Shown: positions 23,200 to 31,135 of the stretch, piece by piece | How positions within the stretch are numbered: the first letter of the stretch is position 1 | How the letters are laid out: every line of letters starts with the position of its first letter | Source of the DNA: Bordetella sp. BOR01 | Lineage (GTDB): Bacteria; Pseudomonadota; Gammaproteobacteria; Burkholderiales; Burkholderiaceae_B | Assembly (NCBI RefSeq): GCF_019218885.1 | Contig: NZ_JAHUWT010000001.1 | Coordinates: 558,001 to 622,000 of the forward strand | DNA length: 64,000 nucleotides | Direction of reading: 5' to 3' | The notes under the pieces: model-generated | What the model saw: only the letters and a program-made list of their open reading frames with translations | Databases searched by the model: none | Told to the model about the DNA's origin: nothing | Made by a program: the position numbers and the translations under genes

Positions 23200-24558
23200 A
23201 TGGAAAACACAACAATGCAAGACGTGGAGAGCAGGGCGGGCCGCCTGGTACGCGATGCGCTGGCGCCACGGTCATTCCGCCGCGCGACACTGCAGCAGGC
23301 CAGGCGCTGCCTGCTGGATTACCTGTCGTGCGCGTTCGAGGCGCTACCCTTGCCCTGGAGCGAGCAGGCCGTCGTACTGGCCGTCCCTGCGGCCGGCGGC
23401 GCCCATGTGATCGGCCGCGCCGGTACGCGCCGGCCGGATGCCGCGGCGTTCGCCAATGCCGTGGCCGGCCATGGGCTGGTGCGCGAGGACATGCATGCGG
23501 GCAGTGTTGCGCACTTGGGGGTCGTGGTCTGGCCCACGGTGCTTGCCCTGGCGCAGCAACAGCCTGTGTCCGGCGCCCAGGTGCTGGAGGCTGCCATCGT
23601 GGGCTACGAAACGGGCGCCCGCCTGGGCCGTGCCGTGATGACGCCGGCGCTGGCACGCCTGTTCCGGCCGACCGGGCTGGTGGGGCCATTTGCCGCCGCC
23701 ATGGCCGGCGCGCGCCTGGCGGGCTTCGATGAGATCCGCGCCCGGCACGCCTTTGCCCTGGCCGGCAACTGCTGCGCCGGGCTGAACGAATGGGCGCATA
23801 CCGGAGGCAGCGAAATGTACTTCCATCCGGGCTTCGTGGTGCGCAACGCCTGGGCCTGCCTGGAGCTGGCACGCCACGGCGCGCATGCCTCGGCATCCAT
23901 CCTGGAGGGGCAGGCGGGTTTCTTCCATGCCTATGCCCGCGCGCCGATGCAGGACGACATCGTGCTGTTCGCCGATGGGCAGGCAGAGATCGAGCAAGTA
24001 TTCAACAAGCCGGCGCCGGCCTGCAATTTCGCGCAGTCGCCCTGCCAGGCAGCCCTGCAGGCTGTTCAACAGGCCGGCGCGCGCCGTATCGCCGCGGTGC
24101 GCATAGACACCACGCAAGCCGCCGTGCACTACCCGGGCTGCGATGCCATCGGGCCGTTCCAGTATGCCTTGCAGGCAAAGATGAGCATCCCTTTCGGCGT
24201 GGCGGCCACGCTGGCCCGCGGCGCCATTGCCGAAGACAACTACCGGCGCCTGGACGATCCCGAGATCGCGCGGCTGGTCTCGGTCACCACCTTGTGCGCC
24301 GATGCGGCCTACAGCGCGGCTTTCCCGGCACGCCAGGGAGCCAGGGTGACGCTGCAGTTCGACGATGGCGGCACGGCCAGCGCCGCGCTGGACGATGTGG
24401 TGGCGGCCGACGATGCGCTGATACGCCAGCGGTTTCGCCTGGCGGCCGCCGCGGTGCTGGGCGCCGACGCCGCCGCGCGCATCGAAGGCCTGGTCGATTG
24501 CTACGAACAAGTGGACGATGCCGCCGAGCTGCCGCGGCTGTGTGCCGCCGGCGCCTGA
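23200..24558 (+). CDS. MmgE/PrpD family protein 2 with altered active-site region
   Basis: This 452-aa protein matches the MmgE/PrpD fold, with NAVAGHGLVREDMHAGSVAHLG in the place of the family's DDTH..HP block and LAGNCCAGLNEWAHTGGSEMYFHPG where the first paralogue has its conserved lysine. The usual threonine is replaced by methionine (EDMH), and no lysine aligns at the second block. It may therefore catalyse a different reaction, or act on a different acid, from the paralogue at 20032-21390. The ATG at 23200 is preferred to a TTG at 23185. It is followed by livH at 25 bp, so it shares the transcript with the importer genes. Confidence 0.85.
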   Translation: MENTTMQDVESRAGRLVRDALAPRSFRRATLQQARRCLLDYLSCAFEALPLPWSEQAVVLAVPAAGGAHVIGRAGTRRPDAAAFANAVAGHGLVREDMHAGSVAHLGVVVWPTVLALAQQQPVSGAQVLEAAIVGYETGARLGRAVMTPALARLFRPTGLVGPFAAAMAGARLAGFDEIRARHAFALAGNCCAGLNEWAHTGGSEMYFHPGFVVRNAWACLELARHGAHASASILEGQAGFFHAYARAPMQDDIVLFADGQAEIEQVFNKPAPACNFAQSPCQAALQAVQQAGARRIAAVRIDTTQAAVHYPGCDAIGPFQYALQAKMSIPFGVAATLARGAIAEDNYRRLDDPEIARLVSVTTLCADAAYSAAFPARQGARVTLQFDDGGTASAALDDVVAADDALIRQRFRLAAAAVLGADAAARIEGLVDCYEQVDDAAELPRLCAAGA

Positions 24559-24583
24559 TCGCGTTCAAGCAAGGAAAGAGTCC

Positions 24584-25546
24584 ATGACAGAACTACAAAT
24601 CCATTTGGAAGCGTTCTTGCAGTCGCTGGCTGCGGGAATACTGGTGGGCGGCATCTACGGCCTGATGTGCGTGGGCCTGGCGATGATCTTTGGAATCATG
24701 CGCGTCATCAATTTCGCCCAGGGCGATTTCATGATGCTGGGCATGTACATCACGTATTTCTTCTTTGCGCTGCTGGCCGGCCACGGTATGGCCGGGTCGG
24801 CCCTGGGGCCGTATGTGTCGATGGTGTTGACCTTGCCCGTGATGTTCGGCGTGGGCTACCTGGTGCACCGCCTGCTGATCTCGCGCGTGACCGGCGACAA
24901 GACCGCCGCGCTGGAAGGCGAGGGCCACTATGCGCAATTGATCCTGACGCTGGGAATCGCGCTGGTCCTGCAGAACGGCGCCATGATGGTGTTCGGCCCC
25001 GAACTGGAATCGATCCGTACGCCATTGTCCAGCAGCGCCTGGGAAATCGGGCCCCTGTGGGGAGACTTCGTCAGTGTCTTCGTCAACAAGGGGCGCGGCA
25101 TCGCCGCGCTGATCTCGGCGGCGGCCATCCTGGCGCTGGCCGCGCTGGTGGGCCGCAGCAGGCTGGGCAAGTCGCTGCGGGCCGCGGCCGACAACCCCGT
25201 GGCGGCCTCGTACATGGGCATCGATGTCGACCGCGCCTATCGCATCGCCTTCGCGCTGGGCACCTGCATCACGGCATTGGCCGGCGGCCTGCTGGCCACC
25301 AATTATCCGTTCCATCCGTTCATCGGACTGGAGTTCGTCATTGTCATGTATGCCGGCGTGGTGCTGGGCGGCATCGGCAGCATCCTGGGCGCATTCTGGG
25401 GCGGCATGGTGATTGGCTTGGTGCAGCAGCTATCCAGCCTGGTGCTGCCCACGCAATTGCAGAACGCCGCGATCTTCGTGTTCTTCCTGCTGATCGTCAT
25501 ACTCCGGCCGCAAGGATTGTTCGGCCGCGTCGCGGAGCGGACCTGA
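24584..25546 (+). CDS. Branched-chain amino acid-type ABC transporter permease, LivH family
   Basis: This 320-aa membrane protein has about eight to nine hydrophobic segments. GGIYGLMCVGLAMIFGIMRVINFAQGDFMMLG near the N-terminus and RAAADNPVAASYMGIDVDR about two thirds along are LivH signatures, the second being the ATPase-contacting loop. It forms the membrane channel with the LivM part of the next gene. Such importers carry branched-chain amino acids, but also aromatic acids, urea and other carboxylates. AAGGAAAG stands before the ATG. The stop overlaps the next start by one base (TGATG). Confidence 0.93.
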   Translation: MTELQIHLEAFLQSLAAGILVGGIYGLMCVGLAMIFGIMRVINFAQGDFMMLGMYITYFFFALLAGHGMAGSALGPYVSMVLTLPVMFGVGYLVHRLLISRVTGDKTAALEGEGHYAQLILTLGIALVLQNGAMMVFGPELESIRTPLSSSAWEIGPLWGDFVSVFVNKGRGIAALISAAAILALAALVGRSRLGKSLRAAADNPVAASYMGIDVDRAYRIAFALGTCITALAGGLLATNYPFHPFIGLEFVIVMYAGVVLGGIGSILGAFWGGMVIGLVQQLSSLVLPTQLQNAAIFVFFLLIVILRPQGLFGRVAERT

Positions 25547-27330
25547 TGAAACCCGTGCGAACTCTCTTCATCATGCTGGCCGTGGCGGCCGCGTACCTGG
25601 GCGCCGCGCTGCTGGTCGACAACTCGTACCACCAGCTCATCTTTACCCTGGTGTTGGTGTGGGCCTGCTTCGGGCTGTCATGGAACATGCTCAGCGGCTA
25701 TACCGGCCTGGTGTCGTTCGGGCATGCGGCCTTCTTCGGCCTGGGGGCTTATGCCACGGTGCTGGGCCAGATCACCCTGGGGCTGTCGCCCTGGCTGATG
25801 ATCCCGCTGTCGGCGCTGATCGGCGCCGCGGCCGGCCTGCTGGTGGGCCTGCCCACCTTCCGGCTGCGCGGCCATTATTTCGCGCTGGCCATGCTGGCCT
25901 ATCCGCTGGCCTTGCTGTATGTGTTCGAGTGGCTGGGCTACCAGGAAGTCACCTTCCCGATGATGCGCGAGAACGCGGGCTGGTACATGCAGTTCTCGGA
26001 TCCGCGCCTGTACACGGTGGTGGCCATGGCGATGCTGCTGCTGTTCGTGCAGTTGACCCGCCATGTCGAGCGCACCCGCTTCGGCATGGCGCTGATCGCC
26101 ATCAAGCAGAACGAAGCGGCGGCCGAGGCGGCCGGTATCGATACGCTGCGCTGGAAGCTCAAGGCCATCGCGCTCAGCGGTGCCATCGCCGGCGCCACCG
26201 GCGCTTTCTATGCCGTGGTGCTGCTGGTCGTGACGCCCGTGTCGGTGTTCGGCATGCTGGTGTCGGCCCAGGCGCTGACCGTCACCATGTTCGGCGGGGT
26301 GGGTTCGGTATGGGGGCCGATCATCGGCGCGGCCATCCTGATTCCGCTGGGCGAGATCTTGCACGCGGAACTGGGCGCAGCCTATCCCGGCATCCAGGGT
26401 GTGATCCTGGGGGTGGCCATCATCGCGGTGATCCTGGTCGCGCCCGAAGGCGTGTTCTGGAAAACGCGCGATTTCCTGCGCCGGCACGGCGCGGTGCAGG
26501 CGCCGGTTTCATCGCTGCCGGCCGAGTCGGCGCCTTCGATGCCGGCGGACGAACCCGAGGTCGCCGCCGCGCCCGCGCGGCGGGTGCTGGGCGACGAGGT
26601 CATCCTGGATGTGCAGGGCCTGTCGCGCAGCTTCGGTGGCCTGAAGGCCGTGCAGAATGTCAGCTTCCAGGTGCGCAAGGGCATGATCCTGGGCATCATC
26701 GGGCCCAACGGCGCGGGCAAGACCACACTGTTCAACCTGCTCAACGGGTTCCTGAAGCCCGATGCCGGGCGGGTCGTGTTCAAGGGAACCGACATGGCGG
26801 GCCGCAAGCCGCACGTGCTGTGCGCGGCCGGCGTGGGGCGCACGTTCCAGGTGATGCGGCCCTTCATGCGCCTGACGGTGGCGCAGAACGTGAAGATCGG
26901 TGCCTATGTCAAGGCGCGCAGCGAGGCCGAGGCCGATGCGCTGGCCGTCCAGGCCATCGAGCGGGTGGGCCTGGCCGATTGCGCCGACCGGCTGGCGTCG
27001 GTACTGACCACCCGCCAGCTGCGCCTGATGGAACTGGCGCGCGCCGTAGCGGGCCAGCCCGAACTGCTGTTGCTGGACGAGACGCTGGCCGGCCTGGGGC
27101 AGGGCGAGGTCGACGATGTGGTCGCGGCGATCCGCGCGCTGTCGGCGCAGGGCACCACCATCGTCATCATCGAGCACACCATGCAGGCCATGGTGCGCCT
27201 GGTCGACGAGTTTGTCGTGCTGGACCATGGCGAGGTGCTGGCTGTCGGTGAACCGCAAGCCATCACACAGGACATGCGTGTGGTCGAGGCCTACCTGGGC
27301 AAGAAATGGAGCGCGAAACATGCTGCTTGA
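25546..27330 (+). CDS. Fused LivM permease and LivG ATPase of the ABC importer
   Basis: This 594-aa protein joins two subunits that are usually separate. Residues 1 to about 305 are a LivM permease (SGYTGLVSFGHAAFFGLGAY, later QNEAAAEAAGIDTLRWKLKA). Residues 305-350 are a proline- and alanine-rich linker. About 350-594 are a LivG ATPase with Walker A GPNGAGKTT near 386-394, Walker B LLLLDE, and the switch histidine in IIEHTMQAMV. The ABC signature is LTTRQLRLMELARA instead of LSGGQ-like. The linker is in one open frame, so the fusion is real unless the assembly dropped a stop. It would energise import with the LivF ATPase next to it. Confidence 0.92.
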   Translation: MKPVRTLFIMLAVAAAYLGAALLVDNSYHQLIFTLVLVWACFGLSWNMLSGYTGLVSFGHAAFFGLGAYATVLGQITLGLSPWLMIPLSALIGAAAGLLVGLPTFRLRGHYFALAMLAYPLALLYVFEWLGYQEVTFPMMRENAGWYMQFSDPRLYTVVAMAMLLLFVQLTRHVERTRFGMALIAIKQNEAAAEAAGIDTLRWKLKAIALSGAIAGATGAFYAVVLLVVTPVSVFGMLVSAQALTVTMFGGVGSVWGPIIGAAILIPLGEILHAELGAAYPGIQGVILGVAIIAVILVAPEGVFWKTRDFLRRHGAVQAPVSSLPAESAPSMPADEPEVAAAPARRVLGDEVILDVQGLSRSFGGLKAVQNVSFQVRKGMILGIIGPNGAGKTTLFNLLNGFLKPDAGRVVFKGTDMAGRKPHVLCAAGVGRTFQVMRPFMRLTVAQNVKIGAYVKARSEAEADALAVQAIERVGLADCADRLASVLTTRQLRLMELARAVAGQPELLLLDETLAGLGQGEVDDVVAAIRALSAQGTTIVIIEHTMQAMVRLVDEFVVLDHGEVLAVGEPQAITQDMRVVEAYLGKKWSAKHAA

Positions 27331-28030
27331 GATCAACAGCCTGGTGGCCGGCTATTCCGCCTTGCCGGTGCTCAACGGCATATCCGTGGCGGTCGGCGAA
27401 GGCGAATTCGTTTCCATCGTGGGCCCCAACGGGGCCGGCAAGAGCACCTTGTTCAAGACCATATCCGGCACCGTTTCCACGATGACAGGCAGCATACGGT
27501 ACGACGGCCGCGACCTGCTGGCCGTGCCGCCCGCGCAGCGCCCGCACCTGGGCATTGCCCATGTGCCCGAGGGCAGGCAGGTATTCGCCTCGATGACGGT
27601 GCTCGAGAACCTGGAAATGGGCGCCTATACCGCCGCGGGCCGGCGCGACTGGGCGGGCAACCTGGCGCGCATTTATGAATGGTTCCCGGTGCTCAAGCAG
27701 CGTGCGCGGCAACTGGCCGGCACGCTGTCCGGCGGAGAACAGCAAATGGTGGCCATCGGCCGCGGCCTGGCGTCGTCGCCGCGCCTGCTGATGCTGGACG
27801 AGCCATCGATGGGATTGTCGCCGGCGATCGCCGATTTTATTTTCGAGCGCCTGATCGACATACGCAGGGACGCCAAGCTGACCATCCTGCTGGTAGAGCA
27901 GCGGGTGGCCGAGGCGTTGCAGTTCGCCGACCACGGCTACGTGCTGGAAACCGGACGCGTAGTCCTGGAGGGCAACCACGACACGCTGCAGGCGGACGAC
28001 CGCGTTCGCCGGGCGTATCTCGGCATGTAA
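27320..28030 (+). CDS. Branched-chain amino acid-type ABC transporter ATPase, LivF family
   Basis: This 236-aa ATPase has Walker A GPNGAGKST at about 35-43, AHVPEGRQVFASMTVLENL (a LivF hallmark around the Q-loop), the canonical signature LSGGEQQMVAIGRGL, Walker B LLMLDEPSMGL, and an LLVEQRVAEAL end block in place of the switch histidine, as is normal in LivF. The ATG at 27320 lies 11 bp inside the end of the LivM-LivG gene, so translation is coupled. With one ATPase having a canonical and the other a variant signature, the transporter has two unequal ATP sites. Confidence 0.94.
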   Translation: MLLEINSLVAGYSALPVLNGISVAVGEGEFVSIVGPNGAGKSTLFKTISGTVSTMTGSIRYDGRDLLAVPPAQRPHLGIAHVPEGRQVFASMTVLENLEMGAYTAAGRRDWAGNLARIYEWFPVLKQRARQLAGTLSGGEQQMVAIGRGLASSPRLLMLDEPSMGLSPAIADFIFERLIDIRRDAKLTILLVEQRVAEALQFADHGYVLETGRVVLEGNHDTLQADDRVRRAYLGM

Positions 28031-28075
28031 GCCTGAATCGAGAGCCGCGTGAGCGGACAACAGGAGGAGACGGAC

Positions 28076-29302
28076 ATGAAGATGCAGTCGATCAATAACC
28101 TGGGCCTGGCCGCGGCGCTGGCGGGCCTGCTGGCGGCGGGGCCGGGCCCGGCCGGTGCGGCCGAGCCGGCACCGGTCAGCGTCGGGCTTATCGCGCCGAT
28201 GTCGGGCATTTATGCCCGGCCCGGCCAGGTCATGCGCATGGGCGCCGAGATGGCCATCAAGGACATCAACGAGCAGGGCGGCATCAAGGCGCTGGGGGGC
28301 GCCAAACTGAAACTGGTGGTGGTGGACTCGGGCGACTCCACCGAGAAAGCCAAGAGCGCCGCGCAACGCATGGTGGCCGACTACCCCGATCTGGTGGCCG
28401 GCACCGGCGCGTATCTCAGCTCGTTCACCCTGGCGGTCACCGAGGTGACCGAGCGCGCCAAGCTGCCCATGTTGACCTTGTCGTATTCAGACCAGATCAC
28501 CGGGCGCGGCTTCAAGTACATCTTCCAGACCTCGGCTACCGCCGGCCGCCAGGCCGACATCGCGCTGCCGATGATTCTGGACCTGGCCGAAAAGGCCTCG
28601 GGCAAGCGGCCCAAGACCGTGGCGATTCTTACCGACAACACCGCAGCTTCGCTGTCGTCGGTGAAGGCCATGAAAGACGGCCTGCTCGACAAGAACAAGC
28701 TGGAACTGGTGGTGGACGAGACATTCACGCCGCCGCTTTCTGACGCGTCGTCGCTGATCCAGCGCGTGCGCTCGCGCCGCCCCGACCTGGTGTTCTTCCT
28801 GCCCACGGTGATTTCCGATGCGAAGCTCATCCTGGAAAAGATGAACGAGACCAACGTGCGCATTCCGGTGATTTCGTTCGGCATCGCCATTGCCGAGCCG
28901 GATGTGCTGAACACCGTCAGCCCGCAATTGATCAACGGCGTCATGTCGGCCGTGGCCAACTGGGGCGCAAAAGGCCAGGAGGCGCTGATCCAGCGCATGA
29001 AGGATGAATACAAGGAACCATGGATGACGCAGAACGGTATCTCGACCTATGGCGACATGTGGATCATCAAGGCAGCGCTGGAGAAAGCCGGCAAGGCCGA
29101 TCGCGAATCGGTGGCGCAGGCCATGCGCGCGCTGGACGAGGGCAAGACGCCTTACTTCCCGGGCGGCGAGCTGAAGTTCGATGAAGCCGGCCATCGCGTC
29201 GGCGCCACCCTGACGGTCATCCAATGGCAGGACGGCGTGCCCGTGACGGTTTTCCCGGAAGACGTGGCCATTGCGCAGCCCATCTGGCCCGGCAAGAAAT
29301 AG
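28076..29302 (+). CDS. Periplasmic substrate-binding protein of the Liv-type ABC importer
   Basis: This 408-aa protein of the Leu/Ile/Val-binding family has a signal peptide (MKMQSINNLGLAAALAGLLA, cleavage near AGAAEP). VGLIAPMSGIYARPGQVMRMG follows, the start of the type I periplasmic fold, and GTGAYLSSFTLAVTEVTERAKLP is the mid block. AGGAGGAG stands six bases before the ATG at 28076. It is the last gene of the plus-strand importer block and is followed by a strong terminator-like stem. It delivers the pathway substrate to the LivH/LivM channel. The family often binds aromatic or short-chain carboxylates as well as amino acids. Confidence 0.93.
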   Translation: MKMQSINNLGLAAALAGLLAAGPGPAGAAEPAPVSVGLIAPMSGIYARPGQVMRMGAEMAIKDINEQGGIKALGGAKLKLVVVDSGDSTEKAKSAAQRMVADYPDLVAGTGAYLSSFTLAVTEVTERAKLPMLTLSYSDQITGRGFKYIFQTSATAGRQADIALPMILDLAEKASGKRPKTVAILTDNTAASLSSVKAMKDGLLDKNKLELVVDETFTPPLSDASSLIQRVRSRRPDLVFFLPTVISDAKLILEKMNETNVRIPVISFGIAIAEPDVLNTVSPQLINGVMSAVANWGAKGQEALIQRMKDEYKEPWMTQNGISTYGDMWIIKAALEKAGKADRESVAQAMRALDEGKTPYFPGGELKFDEAGHRVGATLTVIQWQDGVPVTVFPEDVAIAQPIWPGKK

Positions 29303-29313
29303 AACCGCGCAGG

Positions 29314-29346
29314 GGGCGGCCGCCGCGGCGGCCGCCTGCGGTTTTG
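29314..29346 (+). terminator. GC-rich terminator after the importer block
   Basis: GGCGGCCGCC pairs with its mirror GGCGGCCGCC around a 2-base loop, extended by GCAGG and CCTGC, and is followed by TTTT at 29342-29345. It lies 12 bp past the binding-protein stop, which makes the next four genes a separate transcription unit. Confidence 0.65.
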
Positions 29347-29371
29347 GGGAAATATTGAATTATTGTATTAT
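29344..29371 (+). promoter_or_regulatory. Promoter with operator-like motif before the decarboxylase block
   Basis: TTGGGG (29344-29349), a 16-bp spacer and TATTAT (29366-29371) form a possible promoter 45 bp before the next ATG. ATTGTATTAT (29362-29371) overlaps its -10 and is identical to 18978-18987, at the lactonase promoter. Confidence 0.45.
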
Positions 29372-29415
29372 CGGTTGGTAGAAGCAGCACACGCAGCACA
29401 CAAAGGAAACTCAGC

Positions 29416-29811
29416 ATGGAACACACCAATCAGTTCGAGAAAGGCCTGGAAAACCGCAAGAAGGTGCTGGGCGCCGCTCACGTCGAAAAGTCGTGGGCCG
29501 CGGCAGATGATTTCAACCGGCCGATGCAAAAGCTGGTCACCGAGTACTGCTGGGGCGAAATCTGGGGCGACCCCACTTTGCCGTTCAAGACACGCAGCAT
29601 GCTGAATCTGGCCATGCTGACCGCCATGAGCCAGCATCACGAACTGGCAGCGCACGTCAAGGGTGCGCTGCAAAATGGGGTAAGCAAAGACGAGATCCGG
29701 GCGGTGCTGATGCAGGCGTCGGTGTATTGCGGCGTGCCGCTGGCCCTGGCCGCGTTCCGGGTCGCGTCGCAGGCGATCAGTGCCTACGAAGCCGACGCCG
29801 GCAAGGCATAG
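29416..29811 (+). CDS. Carboxymuconolactone decarboxylase family protein
   Basis: This 131-aa protein is close in pattern to PcaC-type 4-carboxymuconolactone decarboxylases. EYCWGEIWGDPTLPFKTRSMLNLAMLTAMSQHHELAAHV spans residues 43-80, with the conserved glutamate, arginine-serine and histidine positions, and VYCGVPLALAAFRVA follows near 102-116. PcaC decarboxylates a lactone acid in the protocatechuate route; other members are peroxidase-like (AhpD), but no CxxC pair is present here, so the decarboxylase branch fits better. AAGGAAA stands before the ATG. It leads a four-gene plus-strand block with a dehydrogenase, a cupin and a NIPSNAP protein. Confidence 0.88.
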   Translation: MEHTNQFEKGLENRKKVLGAAHVEKSWAAADDFNRPMQKLVTEYCWGEIWGDPTLPFKTRSMLNLAMLTAMSQHHELAAHVKGALQNGVSKDEIRAVLMQASVYCGVPLALAAFRVASQAISAYEADAGKA

Positions 29812-29825
29812 CAAGGGCGGCAGCC

Positions 29826-30716
29826 ATGCAACAGGATCGGGTCGGATTCATCGGGTTGGGCAATATGGGCGGGCGCATGACGCGGCGCCTGGTCGATGCG
29901 GGCGTCGCGGTGTGCGGATACGATACCGATGCGGGCCGGGCAGGGGCCGCGGGTGCGCAGGCAGCCGCCTCGGTGCGCGAGGCCGTCCAATACGCCGACG
30001 TGGTGCTGCTGTCGCTGCCCGACAGCCGCGTCGTGGAAGCGGTGGTCGAAGGCCAGGACGGCATCCTGGCTTCGTGCCGGGCGGGCCAGGTGGTGGTCGA
30101 CCTTAGCACCGCGGCCGCCAGTTCCACGCAGCGCCTGGCGCGTCTGTTCAAGACGCGCGGCGTACAGTTCGTCGATGCCGGGATCTCGGGCGGCGCGGCC
30201 GCGGCGGAAAAGGGCTCGCTGACCTTGATGGTGGGTGGCGATGCCGACACCATCGAGGCCCTGCAATGGGTGTTCGCGCCCTTCAGCAGCAAGGTGCTGA
30301 ACATGGGCGCCAGCGGTGCGGGCCACACCACCAAGCTGTTGAACAACTTCCTGAATGCGGTCAGCCTGGCGGCCACGGCCGAAGTCATGGTGGCGGGCAA
30401 GAAGGCCGGGCTCGACCTGCATCGCTTGCTCGAGGTGCTCAACAGCAGCAGCGGGGTGAACTTCGCCACGCTGAACCGCTTTCCGCACATTGTCGATGGC
30501 AATTACCTGGAAGGCGGGTTGACCAGCAAGCTCATGACCAAAGACGTCGTGCTGTACGTGGACTTGGCGCGCGAACTGGGTGTCGCGTCGCTCAATGCGT
30601 CCGGGCCGATGTCGTGCTTTGGCCTGGCCACGGCGCTGGGTTACGGCGAACAGATCAGCAATCGTGTCGTGGATGCCATTGGCGATGTCAGCGGTGGCGT
30701 CCGTTTGAAAACTTGA
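29826..30716 (+). CDS. NAD(P)-dependent beta-hydroxyacid dehydrogenase, second copy in the cluster
   Basis: This 296-aa member of the 3-hydroxyisobutyrate dehydrogenase family has GFIGLGNMGGRMTRRLV at residues 7-23, DAGISGGAAAAEKGSLTLMV at about 118-137 and GHTTKLLNNFLN with the catalytic lysine near 170. DLST at about 96 also contacts substrate in the family. It starts 14 bp after the decarboxylase gene and ends 11 bp before the cupin gene, so all are one transcript. It differs strongly from the family member at 16347-17267, so the two probably act on different acids or in opposite directions. Confidence 0.9.
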   Translation: MQQDRVGFIGLGNMGGRMTRRLVDAGVAVCGYDTDAGRAGAAGAQAAASVREAVQYADVVLLSLPDSRVVEAVVEGQDGILASCRAGQVVVDLSTAAASSTQRLARLFKTRGVQFVDAGISGGAAAAEKGSLTLMVGGDADTIEALQWVFAPFSSKVLNMGASGAGHTTKLLNNFLNAVSLAATAEVMVAGKKAGLDLHRLLEVLNSSSGVNFATLNRFPHIVDGNYLEGGLTSKLMTKDVVLYVDLARELGVASLNASGPMSCFGLATALGYGEQISNRVVDAIGDVSGGVRLKT

Positions 30717-30727
30717 GGAGGCAGTCA

Positions 30728-31126
30728 ATGAAGGTGTTCCACGGCAGGGCCGAAGGCAAGATTTCCGAACAGCGCAGCTCAACGTTCACGGGCGTGGTGT
30801 GGGGTGATCCCATCATGCCCACTACCGATAATGTCACGATCAATTCGGTATTTTTCTCGCCGGGCGCGCGTACCTATTGGCACACGCATGAGCTGGGCCA
30901 GATCCTGCAGGTGACCGCCGGGCGCGGCTGGATCTGCGTCGAAGGGCAGCCCGCCCAGCCGATTCGCCAGGGCGACGTGGTGTGGATCCCGCCTAACGAG
31001 CGTCATTGGCATGGCGCCGCGGCCGACACCTACATGATCCACACAGCCACCTCGCTGGGCAAGAGCGAATGGCAGGAAGAGGTCTCCGAGCAAGACTACC
31101 AGCGCGGCACTGGCGCGGCCGGATAA
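30728..31126 (+). CDS. Cupin-domain protein
   Basis: This 132-aa small cupin has its first motif as WHTHELGQILQVTAGRGW (residues 51-68, metal ligands H52 and H54, probably Q58), and a second motif DVVWIPPNERHWHGAA (83-98) with H95 as the last ligand. It is close in layout to the cupin/carboxymuconolactone-associated proteins often found fused or adjacent to decarboxylases, where they act as isomerases or lyases with a bound metal. Here it lies two genes after such a decarboxylase. AGGAGG lies before the ATG (30716-30721). Precise reaction unknown. Confidence 0.88.
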   Translation: MKVFHGRAEGKISEQRSSTFTGVVWGDPIMPTTDNVTINSVFFSPGARTYWHTHELGQILQVTAGRGWICVEGQPAQPIRQGDVVWIPPNERHWHGAAADTYMIHTATSLGKSEWQEEVSEQDYQRGTGAAG

Positions 31127-31135
31127 GGAGGCACC

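Noticed and set aside
29314-29340. GC palindrome as an attachment site or integron-like element
   Set aside because: No integrase or direct repeats are near. Stem, loop and T-run fit a simple terminator after the importer block.
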